DNA from: JABCZS01 sp041660525
Lineage (GTDB): Bacteria > Pseudomonadota > Gammaproteobacteria > JABCZS01
Direction of reading: 5' to 3'
Assembly: GCA_041660525.1 (NCBI GenBank)
Contig: JBAZWD010000002.1
Location: 124,001 to 188,000 of the forward strand
DNA: 64,000 nt
In this document: positions 44,705 to 54,198 of the stretch, one piece after another
Layout: every line of letters starts with the position of its first letter
How positions within the stretch are numbered: position 1 is the stretch's first letter
Program-made: the position numbers and the translations under genes
Notes under the pieces: generated by a model
The model's database searches: none
Seen by the model: the letters and a program-made list of their open reading frames with translations, nothing else
What the model was told of the DNA's origin: nothing

Positions 44705-46519
44705 CTAGTGTAAGGCTTCATAAATCCGCTGAGCTAAAGCTTGACTGATACCTGGCACTTTAGCAAGTGTTTCTATACTCGCAGCAACGACTTCTTGCAT
44801 CCCGCCAAAATGTCGCAATAATGCACGGCGTCTTATCGCGCCTAAGCCAGAAATTTGCTCGAGTGGTGAATCAATACGCGCATGTTCACGTTTTTTACGA
44901 TGGGCGGTTATGGCAAATCGGTGCGCCTCATCACGTATAGCTTCTAATAAATGCCGACCTTGTGCAGAAATATCGCGTATCTGTGCACCTTCTGGTGTCG
45001 ATTGCCAAATCACTTCCGTACCACTTTTGCGCGCCGGCCCTTTGCCCATAGAAATTAAAATAATATCCGTTATTTGCATTTCTTCTAAGGCTTGTTGCGC
45101 AACCTTAAGCTGCCCTTTTCCACCATCAATAATAATCATATCCGGCAATAGGCCTTCATTGGTTTTTACACGCGTGTAACGTCGCATTAAAGCTTGTTGC
45201 AACGCCGCATAATCATCACCTTTAGTAATATTAGCAATATTAAAGCGCCGATAATCACTTTTTAAAGGACCATTTGCACCAAATACCACGCAAGAAGCTA
45301 CCGTTGCTTCACCCATGGTATGGCTCACATCAAAACATTCTATCCGTGTTAATTGTGCTTGCAGTTTTAAATCTTCTTGTAGTGCAAGGTAGCGATCTGC
45401 AAGTGTCGCTTCACTTTGTAAACGTTGCATAATCGCGGCCTGTGCATTGGTTTGCGCTAATTGTAACCAACGTAAACGTTCCCCACGCACGTTATGTTGT
45501 ACGCGTACTTTTTTTTGAGCTTTATCTGATAATGCTGCTTCAACTAAAGATTGTTCAGATAAGTGTAGATTGGTAATTATTTGTTTAGGTATAGTATGCT
45601 TTTCTCCTTGGGCTAAATAATGTTGACCAATGAAAGCCATTAATATCGCTTCTTTTTCATCGTGTATCGATATTTTTGGAAAATAACTGCGTGAACCTAA
45701 GAGTTGTCCTTGGCGAACGGATAATAATTCAACACAAGCAAGACCTTGAATTAATAAAACGACTAACACATCATCATTACCTGAAACACCTGTAACGTAT
45801 TGTTGCGCTTGTACGCTGCGCATTTGTGCAATTTGATCACGGTAATATGCCGCACGCTCGTATTCTTGCTCAATAGCAGCTTTATCCATTTGCTCGGTCA
45901 AATCATGCATGACTTGAGATTCTTTACCTTCTAAAAATAAAACCGCATGATTCACATCTTTTTGATATTGTTCAGGCTCAATGAGTTTTACACACGGTGC
46001 GCTGCAACGTTTAATTTGATATTGCAAACAAGGTCTTGAGCGGCTTTGAAAAAAAGTATCGCGGCATTGGCGCAGTAAAAAAGTTTTTTGTAATAAACGT
46101 AAACTCGCACGCGCAGCCCCCGCATTAGGATAAGGGCCAAAACACTGCCCTACTTTACTTAAGCGTCCGCGAATTAAATCCATACGCGGATAAGTTTGAT
46201 GAGTCGTGATAAAAATATACGGATAGCTTTTATCATCACGCAATAAAATATTATAACGCGGCTTTAATTGCTTAATTAAATTGCTTTCCAGCAATAAAGC
46301 TTCTGTTTCCGTTTCGGTAATGGTGATGGCGATATCATGGATTTGTTTAACTAAAACTTGCGTTTTGGGATCAGGAATATTGGCGCGAAAATAACTACTG
46401 ATGCGCTTTTTTAAATCACGCGCTTTGCCAACATAAAGCGTTTGCCCTTCCTCATTTAGCATTTGATAAACGCCAGGGGTATGAGGAAGTGTCGCTAAAT
46501 AAGTATTTAATTCAATCAC
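44705..46519 (-). CDS. uvrC: UvrABC excinuclease subunit C
   Basis: Nucleotide-excision repair nuclease, 604 aa, normal length. GIY-YIG domain at the N-terminus (TPGVYQMLNEEGQTLYVGKA), UVR domain in the middle, RNase H-like C-terminal nuclease (IECFDVSHTMGE; PDMIIIDGGKGQL) and terminal helix-hairpin-helix repeats. The start codon is GTG, overlapping the gacA stop (GTGA). Confidence 0.98.
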   Translation of the reverse strand: MIELNTYLATLPHTPGVYQMLNEEGQTLYVGKARDLKKRISSYFRANIPDPKTQVLVKQIHDIAITITETETEALLLESNLIKQLKPRYNILLRDDKSYPYIFITTHQTYPRMDLIRGRLSKVGQCFGPYPNAGAARASLRLLQKTFLLRQCRDTFFQSRSRPCLQYQIKRCSAPCVKLIEPEQYQKDVNHAVLFLEGKESQVMHDLTEQMDKAAIEQEYERAAYYRDQIAQMRSVQAQQYVTGVSGNDDVLVVLLIQGLACVELLSVRQGQLLGSRSYFPKISIHDEKEAILMAFIGQHYLAQGEKHTIPKQIITNLHLSEQSLVEAALSDKAQKKVRVQHNVRGERLRWLQLAQTNAQAAIMQRLQSEATLADRYLALQEDLKLQAQLTRIECFDVSHTMGEATVASCVVFGANGPLKSDYRRFNIANITKGDDYAALQQALMRRYTRVKTNEGLLPDMIIIDGGKGQLKVAQQALEEMQITDIILISMGKGPARKSGTEVIWQSTPEGAQIRDISAQGRHLLEAIRDEAHRFAITAHRKKREHARIDSPLEQISGLGAIRRRALLRHFGGMQEVVAASIETLAKVPGISQALAQRIYEALH

Positions 46520-47169
46520 TGACCCTTCATATCGTCGGTATCTAACATGCCATGTCTGATGGCTAAATGCGTCAATTCTACGTCGCTGTTGACGCCCAAT
46601 TTTTCAAATAGACGGTAGCGGTAACTATTTACAGTTTTTGGACTTAAACAAAGTTTGTCGGAAATATCTTGTACTTTTACACCGCTGGTAATCATTAACA
46701 TCACTTGTAACTCACGTTCAGACAAAGAATCAAACGGTGAATTTTCTTTATCGGTAAAATGTTTTAACGCAAGTTGTTGTGCAACTTCAGGACTTAAATA
46801 ACGTTGTCCGGCAAAAACGGTACGTATGGCTTGCACCATTTCATCTAAGCTTGAGCCTTTAGTAATATATCCTGCGGCGCCAGCTTGTAATAAACGCGAA
46901 GGAAAAGGTTCTTCACCGTATACAGTAACCGCAATCACTTTGGTTTTAGGCGAGGAACGTAAAATTTTACGTGTAGCTTCGAGGCCACCAATACCAGGCA
47001 TCTTAACATCCATTAAAACGACGTCAGGTTTTAAATCTTTAACCATTTGCACAGCATCTTCGCCACTATTAGCTTCACCCACGACTTTAATGCCTTTAAC
47101 ATCACTCAAAAGGCGCGTCATACCAATACGGACCAGATCATGGTCATCAACAAGCAATAAACTAATCAA
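46516..47169 (-). CDS. gacA: GacA/UvrY/LetA-type response regulator
   Basis: NarL-family response regulator, 217 aa. Receiver domain with acidic pocket LLVDDHDLVRIG, phosphoacceptor Asp in DVVLMDVKMPGIGG and Lys in YITKGSS; LuxR-type HTH at 145-205 (LSERELQVMLMITSGVKVQD). Orthologues switch virulence and motility through small RNAs that titrate CsrA. Next to uvrC, as in E. coli and Pseudomonas; no cognate sensor kinase here. Confidence 0.95.
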   Translation of the reverse strand: MISLLLVDDHDLVRIGMTRLLSDVKGIKVVGEANSGEDAVQMVKDLKPDVVLMDVKMPGIGGLEATRKILRSSPKTKVIAVTVYGEEPFPSRLLQAGAAGYITKGSSLDEMVQAIRTVFAGQRYLSPEVAQQLALKHFTDKENSPFDSLSERELQVMLMITSGVKVQDISDKLCLSPKTVNSYRYRLFEKLGVNSDVELTHLAIRHGMLDTDDMKGQ

Positions 47170-47286
47170 TTTAAATTCCTTATTCGCTTTTAACTTACCC
47201 TGAGTATAGTCAATGGATTCAAAGAAACCGAGACAAAGCTCAGTTTAAAGTAGCTTACTTGAGAAAACAAGGGTTGGTTTCTATTT

Positions 47287-48423
47287 TTAAGTATACTTTC
47301 TAACAATGCGGTTATTAAACAAACACAGAATTTCATAAGCAATCGTGTCACAAAGCTCGGCTAAATCATTAATGGAAATGGTTTCATTGCCACTTTTGCC
47401 CACGAGTATAACTTCATCCCCTACATAAGCTTCATCTTGGCCAATATCGACCATGAATTGATCCATACAAACCATACCTGCAATAGGATAACGTTTGCCG
47501 CGAATCAATACACTGCCTTTATTCGATAATGCTCTTCGATATCCATCACCATACCCAACTGGTATGGTTACAATACGGGTTTGTTTTTTTGTATTATAGG
47601 CATGGCCATAACTAATGCCGCTATTTTCTGCCACCACTTTAAAAAATGAAATGCGTGAATGCAAAGAGAAAAATGGTTCAATCTCAGAAAATTTCTGTAT
47701 CTGTTTAGCCGCAGCTGTATAACCGAGTGCTAAAATACCGGGCCTGACCATGTCAAAATAACTTTGCGGATAATAAATTACACCATCTGAATTTGCTAAA
47801 TGACAAATCAAATGTGGGTATTGCGCTTTGAGGGGTTGAATAAATTCTGCAAACGTTTTAATTTGTGCGAGTGTATTGGGATCATTAGGTTTGTCTGCCG
47901 TTGCAAAATGTGAATAAATACCTTCTAGTGATAACATAGGATCAGCGACTACATGTTGTACTACTTGTTGAGCAGTTTCAATGCGCATACCGGTGCGTTG
48001 CATACCTGTTTCAATTTCAAGATGCACGCGCGCAATTTTATTTAATGCTGTTGCTGCTTCGCTGGCTTTTTGTGCTTTATAAAGTGATGCGATCGTTAAA
48101 ATAATATCATGTGCAATTGCATCGCTCATTTGATCAACATCGACTGCACCTAACATAATAATCGGCGTTTTAATTCCTAAAGCGCGTAATTGCATACCTT
48201 CTTGCAAACAAGATACACCAAAGTAATCCACTAAATGTTGCGCAGCCAAAGACATTTTTGCAATACCATGACCATAAGCATTGGCCTTAACAGGAAAACA
48301 AAGTTTTACCTTGGGGCCTATCGCCTTGCGTATAATTTGCAAATTCGCTTGAAAACGTGCCAGATCAATTTCAATCCAAGTGGCATGCGAATATGTTTTA
48401 GTGCTGTCCGGTAATTTCTTCAT
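47287..48423 (-). CDS. alr: Alanine racemase
   Basis: PLP-dependent fold-type III racemase supplying D-Ala for peptidoglycan, 378 aa. PLP Lys in CFPVKANAYGHGI (near residue 40), catalytic Tyr region SGISYGHAYNTKKQTRI, then GYGDGYRRALSNKG and VCMDQFMVDIG. Complete. Its start overlaps the end of the upstream PLP decarboxylase gene by 26 bases. Confidence 0.96.
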   Translation of the reverse strand: MKKLPDSTKTYSHATWIEIDLARFQANLQIIRKAIGPKVKLCFPVKANAYGHGIAKMSLAAQHLVDYFGVSCLQEGMQLRALGIKTPIIMLGAVDVDQMSDAIAHDIILTIASLYKAQKASEAATALNKIARVHLEIETGMQRTGMRIETAQQVVQHVVADPMLSLEGIYSHFATADKPNDPNTLAQIKTFAEFIQPLKAQYPHLICHLANSDGVIYYPQSYFDMVRPGILALGYTAAAKQIQKFSEIEPFFSLHSRISFFKVVAENSGISYGHAYNTKKQTRIVTIPVGYGDGYRRALSNKGSVLIRGKRYPIAGMVCMDQFMVDIGQDEAYVGDEVILVGKSGNETISINDLAELCDTIAYEILCLFNNRIVRKYT

Positions 48424-49840
48424 AAGTATCACGTTTTTTTACAGTAACAATTTGGTCAGGGCCAAAAGATAATAATTGTGGTGGTCGTGCAAACGCATTG
48501 GCATTCGATGCAAAGAAATATTGATCGTATGCGCCAGTGGATTGCGCGACGATAATATCACCGCGTTTAGGTTTGCGTTGCAATAGGCATTTATACGGCG
48601 AAAACACATCGCCAGAATAACACAAATTGCCGGCTAAAAACGTAGCAAACGGTTCTTCATCTTTTTGTTGATGATCCGTTAAAATTGTCCACTTGCGTGC
48701 AGATGGACCAAAGAAAGCTTCACCTAAATTGGTAATACCCATTTCTAAAATGGTTAAATGGTGATCTAAATTTACAGTTTTGGTATGTGAAACACGCGCC
48801 AATGTTAAACCCGAATCACCGGTAATCGAGCGGCCAGGTTCAATGATTAATAATGGCTTGCCTAAATCATTTAATGCTTGTACTGCATTACAAGTTTTAC
48901 CATTAACAATAATTTCACTTTGCAATAATGCTTCTAACATTTTTTCTTTAGGATACTGCGTATAAAATTGTTCGCCTTCCCAATTTTTAATTTGATTATG
49001 TGCATCAATTTCAATTTTACTTAATTTATCATTCCAAAGAAAGTCACCTTTTTTAATGCGCGTTAAAAAATCCTGCCATTCGTTTTGCGTGAAATAATTA
49101 ATCGGATAACCGCCGCCAATATTAATCACGCGACATTTTCCACCATGCGTATTTAATAAATGACCCAGTGAAATCAGCTCACCCAATACTAAACAAAAAG
49201 GTTCAAGCGTGGTGATTTGTGAACCCACATGCGCATGAAATCCCTGCAGATCTATATGCGACAAACGCATAATGTCAGCCATGGATAGTTTAATGTTCGT
49301 CAGATGTTCACCAAATTTAGTCCAACTGTTGGATGTGAGCACTTCATCGGCAGTCACATTGCCGACATCAAATCCACTGGCACGCAATAATGTGTGCGCG
49401 GTTTTTTGCATCGCTTGTGCAAGTAGATCAATATGTTTAAGTTCTTCGATATTATCCGCAATAATTAACATCTCTTTGTTAATCGCTTCTTTAATCATAA
49501 AATCTTCTTTGGCATTGCCGTTTAAACCAATCATATGTGGCGCAACACCTGCTTCAAGTGCGCAACGCATTTCATGATAAGAAGCTGCATCTACACCGAT
49601 ACCTTCATGAGCAATCAGTTTTAACATTTCAGGATAAGGAAAAGTTTTTGCGGCAAAATGAATACTGGAATGCGGATAATAGTGTTGCAAAACTTTTTTA
49701 AAAGCTTGAATATTCGCTTGAATAATTGTCGCGCTGCGAATATGCATGGGCAATTCAAATTCTTGCACCCATTGTGTATAGGGTTTACTGTCGATCAAAG
49801 CGGTCTCGCCGCTTAAATCTAAAAAAGGGGTTATTAGCAT
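48398..49840 (-). CDS. Diaminopimelate-decarboxylase-like PLP enzyme
   Basis: Fold-type III (Orn/DAP/Arg) decarboxylase-family protein, 480 aa from the ATG at 49840, which has GGAG upstream. PLP Lys in HFAAKTFPYPEML; His-containing FHAHVGSQITTL; phosphate loop INIGGGYPI; EPGRSITGDSG; and the active-site CYSGDVFSP. The set resembles LysA, but overall divergence and length (LysA is about 415 aa) leave the substrate open. It is coupled to alr, another PLP enzyme acting on an amino-acid alpha carbon. Confidence 0.85.
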   Translation of the reverse strand: MLITPFLDLSGETALIDSKPYTQWVQEFELPMHIRSATIIQANIQAFKKVLQHYYPHSSIHFAAKTFPYPEMLKLIAHEGIGVDAASYHEMRCALEAGVAPHMIGLNGNAKEDFMIKEAINKEMLIIADNIEELKHIDLLAQAMQKTAHTLLRASGFDVGNVTADEVLTSNSWTKFGEHLTNIKLSMADIMRLSHIDLQGFHAHVGSQITTLEPFCLVLGELISLGHLLNTHGGKCRVINIGGGYPINYFTQNEWQDFLTRIKKGDFLWNDKLSKIEIDAHNQIKNWEGEQFYTQYPKEKMLEALLQSEIIVNGKTCNAVQALNDLGKPLLIIEPGRSITGDSGLTLARVSHTKTVNLDHHLTILEMGITNLGEAFFGPSARKWTILTDHQQKDEEPFATFLAGNLCYSGDVFSPYKCLLQRKPKRGDIIVAQSTGAYDQYFFASNANAFARPPQLLSFGPDQIVTVKKRDTYEEITGQH

Positions 49841-49910
49841 GTCGGCTCCATAAAATAAGCTATCCACAACAATATTAGCACCTTACATCAAATTTGTATT
49901 ACAATATCGC

Positions 49911-51029
49911 ATGAGCGAAAATACCCCTGTTAATAAAATCAACCTGCTAGGTTTAGATCTCGATGGACTGCGCCAACTCTTTGAAAGTATTGGTGAAAAA
50001 CCCTTTCGCGCCCAACAAGTCTTAAAATGGATCCACGAAGTTGGCATTCAAGACTTTGAGCAAATGACCAATTTGAGCAAGGCTTTACGTGAAAAACTAA
50101 GTCAAACGGCTGAAATCAAGCTGCCTAAAGTTTTATTCGAGAAAAATGCAGGCGATGATACCCGTAAATGGATTATTCAGCTCGATGATGGCAATTGCAT
50201 AGAAACCGTATTTATTCCGGCAGCTAATCGAGGCACTTTATGCATTTCTTCACAAGTCGGCTGCATCCTAAATTGTGACTTTTGCTCAACCGGTAAACAA
50301 GGATTTAGCCGCAATTTAACGAGTCATGAAATCATCGCACAATTATGGATCGCCGTGCGCGCATTATCACTGAAACAAGGTTTTCATGATCGCGCCATCA
50401 CCAATGTAGTAATGATGGGCATGGGCGAGCCTATGTTGAATTTTGAAAATGTATTACCCGCGCTTCACATTATGCGCAGTGATTTTGCTTATAGTTTATC
50501 TAAATATCGCGTAACAGTGAGTACATCGGGCGTTATTCCCGGTATGCAAGCGTTAAGTGAAATGAGTGATGTTGCACTCGCCGTTTCCCTGCACGCACCC
50601 AACAATGAATTGCGTAACAAACTCGTTCCTTTGAATAAAAAATACCCGCTAGAAATGTTAATGGAAACCTGTAAACAACATTTTAAAAATGAACCTAAAC
50701 GTAGTATTGTGATGGAATATGTCATGTTAGATGGCGTCAATGATCAACCTACGCACGCAAAACAACTGATAAAATTGCTACAAGATGTTCCTGTAAAAAT
50801 TAATTTAATTCCATTTAATCCTTTTCCGCATACGACGTATCATCGATCAACAGACGCAACTATTGATACTTTTCAACGCATGTTATCCCATGCAGGTTAT
50901 ATTACAACTGTCCGGCGCACACGCGGTGATGACATCGACGCTGCGTGCGGTCAACTCGTTGGACAAGTGCAAGACAGAACGCGTCGTCAAGAACGTTATT
51001 TGAAATCAAGGCTTATTGAATCAGAATAA
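49911..51029 (+). CDS. rlmN: 23S rRNA/tRNA adenine-C2 methyltransferase
   Basis: Radical SAM enzyme, 372 aa. The Cx3Cx2C cluster motif is GCILNCDFCSTGKQG (near residues 118-132), the methylated-Cys region near the C-terminus is DDIDAACGQLVGQV, and MMGMGEPMLNFENVLPAL is typical of RlmN. Methylates A2503 of 23S rRNA and A37 of some tRNAs. Confidence 0.98.
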   Translation: MSENTPVNKINLLGLDLDGLRQLFESIGEKPFRAQQVLKWIHEVGIQDFEQMTNLSKALREKLSQTAEIKLPKVLFEKNAGDDTRKWIIQLDDGNCIETVFIPAANRGTLCISSQVGCILNCDFCSTGKQGFSRNLTSHEIIAQLWIAVRALSLKQGFHDRAITNVVMMGMGEPMLNFENVLPALHIMRSDFAYSLSKYRVTVSTSGVIPGMQALSEMSDVALAVSLHAPNNELRNKLVPLNKKYPLEMLMETCKQHFKNEPKRSIVMEYVMLDGVNDQPTHAKQLIKLLQDVPVKINLIPFNPFPHTTYHRSTDATIDTFQRMLSHAGYITTVRRTRGDDIDAACGQLVGQVQDRTRRQERYLKSRLIESE

Positions 51030-51086
51030 CTGCAACAAAATTTAAGCATACTTGACTAATTTTAAATGACAACTTAAAATAGTCAG

Positions 51087-52298
51087 ATGTGGATAGAACG
51101 CGACATGGCTCCTCAGCTGCTGCAAAACCAGCAATATGTGCAATTACTCATTGGACCCAGACAATGCGGTAAAAGCTCGCTATTAAGTGAAATTGGCCAA
51201 GAACGCTATTCAGAAGTCACCTTTGATGACTTTCAGCAACGTGATTTGGCCGAGCAAGACCCTGCATTATTTTTAGCGCAGTATACCTTGCCTTTGAACA
51301 TTGATGAAGTTCAGTATGCACCTAATATTTTTCCTGAAATTAAAAAAATTGTTGACCATCTCAAACGCTTAGCACTCAAAAATACTGTATCTTCGACGCC
51401 TCTACCCCTCTTTCGCCTAACGGGTTCGAATCAAATTCTGATGGATAAATATGTCAAAGAAACCTTGGTTGGAAGAGCTGCCTATTATTATTTACATACC
51501 TTATCAGTGAATGAAATTGTGCGGGCATTTCCAACTATTGCTTTATCTACTTTATTATTTAAAGGCGGTTGGCCAGAATTATATACCCAGCCGATTGATC
51601 CCGTGCATTATTTAAATGATTACATTCGGCAATACCTTGAAAAAGATATTGTGCTGGCTGCAGGCATTAATAAACAACAGGATTTTCATCTTGTATTAAA
51701 AATGCTTGCCGCAAGAACGGGGCAATTACTTAATTATTCGGACATTGCTAAAGACACGGGTGTAAGATCTAATACCATAAAGGAATGGGTTTCTATTTTA
51801 GAGCGCACAGGATTATTAAAATTATTACCGGCATATCATAGTAATCTGAATAATCGCCTTATTAAAATGCCCAAATTATTTTTTCTCGACACAGGTTTAG
51901 CCATTCGTTTACAAGGCTGGAATCTTGAAGCACCTGTATTACTAAGCTCACAAGCAGGCGGCTTATTTGAATCCCTAGTTTATGGAGAAATCATTAAATT
52001 TATTCATAATTTTGGCAAGACATGGTCAGTGTATTTATGGCGCACAAAAGAAGCCGAAGAAATTGACTTTATCATTGAAATCAATCCAGATACTTATATT
52101 GCGCTAGAGTCAAAACTTGCCATACAAAATGTGCGCCCTATAAATCTAAGCCCTGCTTTTAAAAAAACATTCCCCAAAATTAAAAATATTGATATTGTCA
52201 CTGCAGGCGGAGAACTAAAGCAGCTTGCGCCCCACTGTAAACAAATTCCTATTACCCAGTTAACCTCTTATTTGCAAGATTTAACTACTCCGACTTAA
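51087..52298 (+). CDS. AAA_14/DUF4143 family ATPase
   Basis: A 403-aa protein with an N-terminal P-loop ATPase (LLIGPRQCGKSSLLSEI, Walker B-like LPLNIDEVQYAPNIFPEI) and a C-terminal DUF4143 region ending in a PD-(D/E)xK-like EEIDFIIEINPDTYIALESKL. The family is common, often horizontally moved, and has no settled biochemical role. No clear Shine-Dalgarno precedes the ATG; instead an imperfect AT-rich dyad (51054-51065 and 51074-51084) abuts it. The end overlaps the convergent cupin gene by 14 bases. Confidence 0.88.
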   Translation: MWIERDMAPQLLQNQQYVQLLIGPRQCGKSSLLSEIGQERYSEVTFDDFQQRDLAEQDPALFLAQYTLPLNIDEVQYAPNIFPEIKKIVDHLKRLALKNTVSSTPLPLFRLTGSNQILMDKYVKETLVGRAAYYYLHTLSVNEIVRAFPTIALSTLLFKGGWPELYTQPIDPVHYLNDYIRQYLEKDIVLAAGINKQQDFHLVLKMLAARTGQLLNYSDIAKDTGVRSNTIKEWVSILERTGLLKLLPAYHSNLNNRLIKMPKLFFLDTGLAIRLQGWNLEAPVLLSSQAGGLFESLVYGEIIKFIHNFGKTWSVYLWRTKEAEEIDFIIEINPDTYIALESKLAIQNVRPINLSPAFKKTFPKIKNIDIVTAGGELKQLAPHCKQIPITQLTSYLQDLTTPT

Positions 52299-52776
52299 TC
52301 AATACCGTCTGCACATCTTTTTCTGTGAGCTCTTCCACTGTAAATCCAGTTAAATTTTTAAACTGCAACACCATCACTTTTATCGGCTCATCACTTAAAT
52401 TTTCATCCGTATGATAACCATCTATCGTATCTTCTGGTAAAAAAATAGGTTGGCCAATAGTTAATGGATAATCTTTTGTTACACCATTAGGTTCACGTCT
52501 TTGCAAAATACCTGCGGTCAAAGGAATTATAATCCGCGCATCCGTATGACGGTGCAGTGCAATACCCGGTATGTTTTCTTGCGCAACGGGAATAATTGTT
52601 TTCCAAATCATCAGCTCGCCTTGCGGATGATGCAAATCCTTAGGAACAAAATTGATTTTCATTTCAAGCTCACGCTGTCCTACTACAGAGTCGGCGGAAA
52701 TAGCTTTAAGAGCATAAGGCGTAAGCCATCCTAAAAATAAACCTGTTATAAAAATAAAAATAACCATTTTGTTCAT
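52285..52776 (-). CDS. Membrane-anchored cupin protein
   Basis: A 163-aa protein with an N-terminal signal or anchor helix (MVIFIFITGLFLGWLTPYAL) and a small cupin barrel: GIALHRHTDARIIIPLTAGIL has the usual G-x5-H-x-H-type arrangement, and PIFLPEDTIDGYHTDENLSD gives the second motif. Probably a periplasmic metal-binding cupin of unknown substrate. No operon partner. Confidence 0.75.
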   Translation of the reverse strand: MNKMVIFIFITGLFLGWLTPYALKAISADSVVGQRELEMKINFVPKDLHHPQGELMIWKTIIPVAQENIPGIALHRHTDARIIIPLTAGILQRREPNGVTKDYPLTIGQPIFLPEDTIDGYHTDENLSDEPIKVMVLQFKNLTGFTVEELTEKDVQTVLIKSE

Positions 52777-52854
52777 TTATCTAACTCCTGATTTGACATC
52801 CGCTTTCATTTGTTGGTATATTGCTAACTTTATTTTATTCCCTACGAGGTACTG

Positions 52855-53973
52855 ATGTTTAATCCTCACGCTGGCAAGAGCTCCAAGGCTTCCGAGCAGC
52901 CTAATAAGCAAAACGAAGATTTAATTGCCGCTGCATTCCGAGCAACACAGCATCATGATACCGTAGAACTAAAAAATATATTGGCTAAGCTACCTTTTGT
53001 CCATATACAAACGTTGGATGGAAGTACGGAAATTTGGAATTTACCTTTGATTGATTGTTTGCTATTTGAAGCAGTCTCCAGTCATTTGAATAATAAAAAC
53101 ACAGCCGCAACAATTAAACTCTTAATTAAAAATCGTGCGAATATCTTAAGTCAAAGAGACTATGATCTAAAAACACCTTTGATTGCTGCGGTCCAAGCAA
53201 TGGAACAACCCGCGGTAGAAACTTTATTAGCGCATAATAATAGTAAAAAGTATGTTAATACTGTGGATGGGAGCAAAAAGAGTGCAATATTTTATACGTG
53301 CGAGAATAGAAGTTTTCCACAGGAAAGAGCTTCGATCGCTGACCTATTAATAAAAAATAATGCTGATTTAATGCAACGTTCCTATCGTAACATGATCCCG
53401 GCAGAATATGCTTCTAGTCCTACTTGTGTTACAGAAGCCACGAACGCATTAAAAAGCATGAACGCCCCAGTAGTAGCACCGTCTAATATTATTTTGTCTT
53501 GTGATTTAGCGCAAAAACAAATGAACCAGATGCAGAAAGAGTCAGAGGCGAAGCAAAAAAAAATGAGCCAGATGCAGAAAGAGTCAGAGGCGAAGCAAAA
53601 AAAAATGAGCCAGATGCAGAAAGAGTTAGAGGTAAAGCAAAAACAACTCCAACTCATGCTATCCGAACATAGTGAGTTTGTAAATTCAGCTACAACACTT
53701 TTTAATAGCATCGGAGCATTCCAGAACGAGATAAATCAGCTCATTATTCAAATTAATGTACATCAGCATTTAATATCTGAGCAACAGCATAATCCAGCTT
53801 CACTTAACAATCCCACTGTGCGCAATAGCTACTTACCGTTATGGAAGCTTGCACAAGATCCGCACCAACCCTTTGACTCAAACACTAACCCGAAACAAAA
53901 AGTTGCGCTGATCGATGATGATGATAATTATGATTACGACAACAATAATAACAATAATCGGCTCAAGCAGTAA
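52855..53973 (+). CDS. Ankyrin/coiled-coil protein with tandem repeats
   Basis: A 372-aa soluble protein. Ankyrin-like repeats occupy about residues 25-200 (DLKTPLIAAVQAMEQPAVETLL; RASIADLLIKNNADLMQR). A coiled coil follows (220-310), built partly from three 14-residue repeats of the type MSQMQKESEAKQKK. The tail is Asp/Asn-rich (DDDDNYDYDNNNNNN). CTACGAGGT precedes the ATG. A plausible effector; secretion is not shown. Confidence 0.82.
   Translation: MFNPHAGKSSKASEQPNKQNEDLIAAAFRATQHHDTVELKNILAKLPFVHIQTLDGSTEIWNLPLIDCLLFEAVSSHLNNKNTAATIKLLIKNRANILSQRDYDLKTPLIAAVQAMEQPAVETLLAHNNSKKYVNTVDGSKKSAIFYTCENRSFPQERASIADLLIKNNADLMQRSYRNMIPAEYASSPTCVTEATNALKSMNAPVVAPSNIILSCDLAQKQMNQMQKESEAKQKKMSQMQKESEAKQKKMSQMQKELEVKQKQLQLMLSEHSEFVNSATTLFNSIGAFQNEINQLIIQINVHQHLISEQQHNPASLNNPTVRNSYLPLWKLAQDPHQPFDSNTNPKQKVALIDDDDNYDYDNNNNNNRLKQ
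53521..53646 (+). repeat. Three tandem 42-bp repeats inside the ankyrin/coiled-coil gene
   Basis: Units at 53521-53562, 53563-53604 and 53605-53646. The first two differ at only a few positions and the third is more diverged. Each encodes 14 residues, so copy-number change would keep the frame, and the units carry A9 runs. This is a classic variable-number repeat layout. Confidence 0.9.
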
Positions 53974-54035
53974 TTTGACAAATAGCCATCGCTTGCATAA
54001 GTTTATCATGAGCAAAAGAATGTTCGTAGGTAACT

Positions 54036-54188
54036 ATGCCACAAAAAACTGTTCGCGAAAATTCAAAAACAATAACTCATTATTTCAATTTTTCTATTTC
54101 TGCGCAAACCACACTTGAAGAACAAAATGACCTTCTCGCTTTACTACAGGGCCATATCGATATGGATAATAAAAGTTTTTTTATATAA
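54036..54188 (+). CDS. Possible 50-aa protein
   Basis: A short frame starting MPQKTVRENSKTITHYFNFS and ending HIDMDNKSFFI, with GTAGGTA placed 6 bases before the ATG. The composition is protein-like and the stop lies 10 bases from the convergent gene's stop. No family recognised; it could be a small regulator or a decayed gene end. Confidence 0.35.
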   Translation: MPQKTVRENSKTITHYFNFSISAQTTLEEQNDLLALLQGHIDMDNKSFFI

Positions 54189-54198
54189 GCTAAACGCT

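Noticed and set aside
51087..52298. DUF4143 ATPase as part of a defence island
   Set aside because: Neighbours are rlmN and a cupin; no nuclease, methylase or other defence gene is near.
53382..53711. Minus-strand Cys/Phe-rich frame with repeats
   Set aside because: It is the antisense reading of the 42-bp repeats in the ankyrin/coiled-coil gene.
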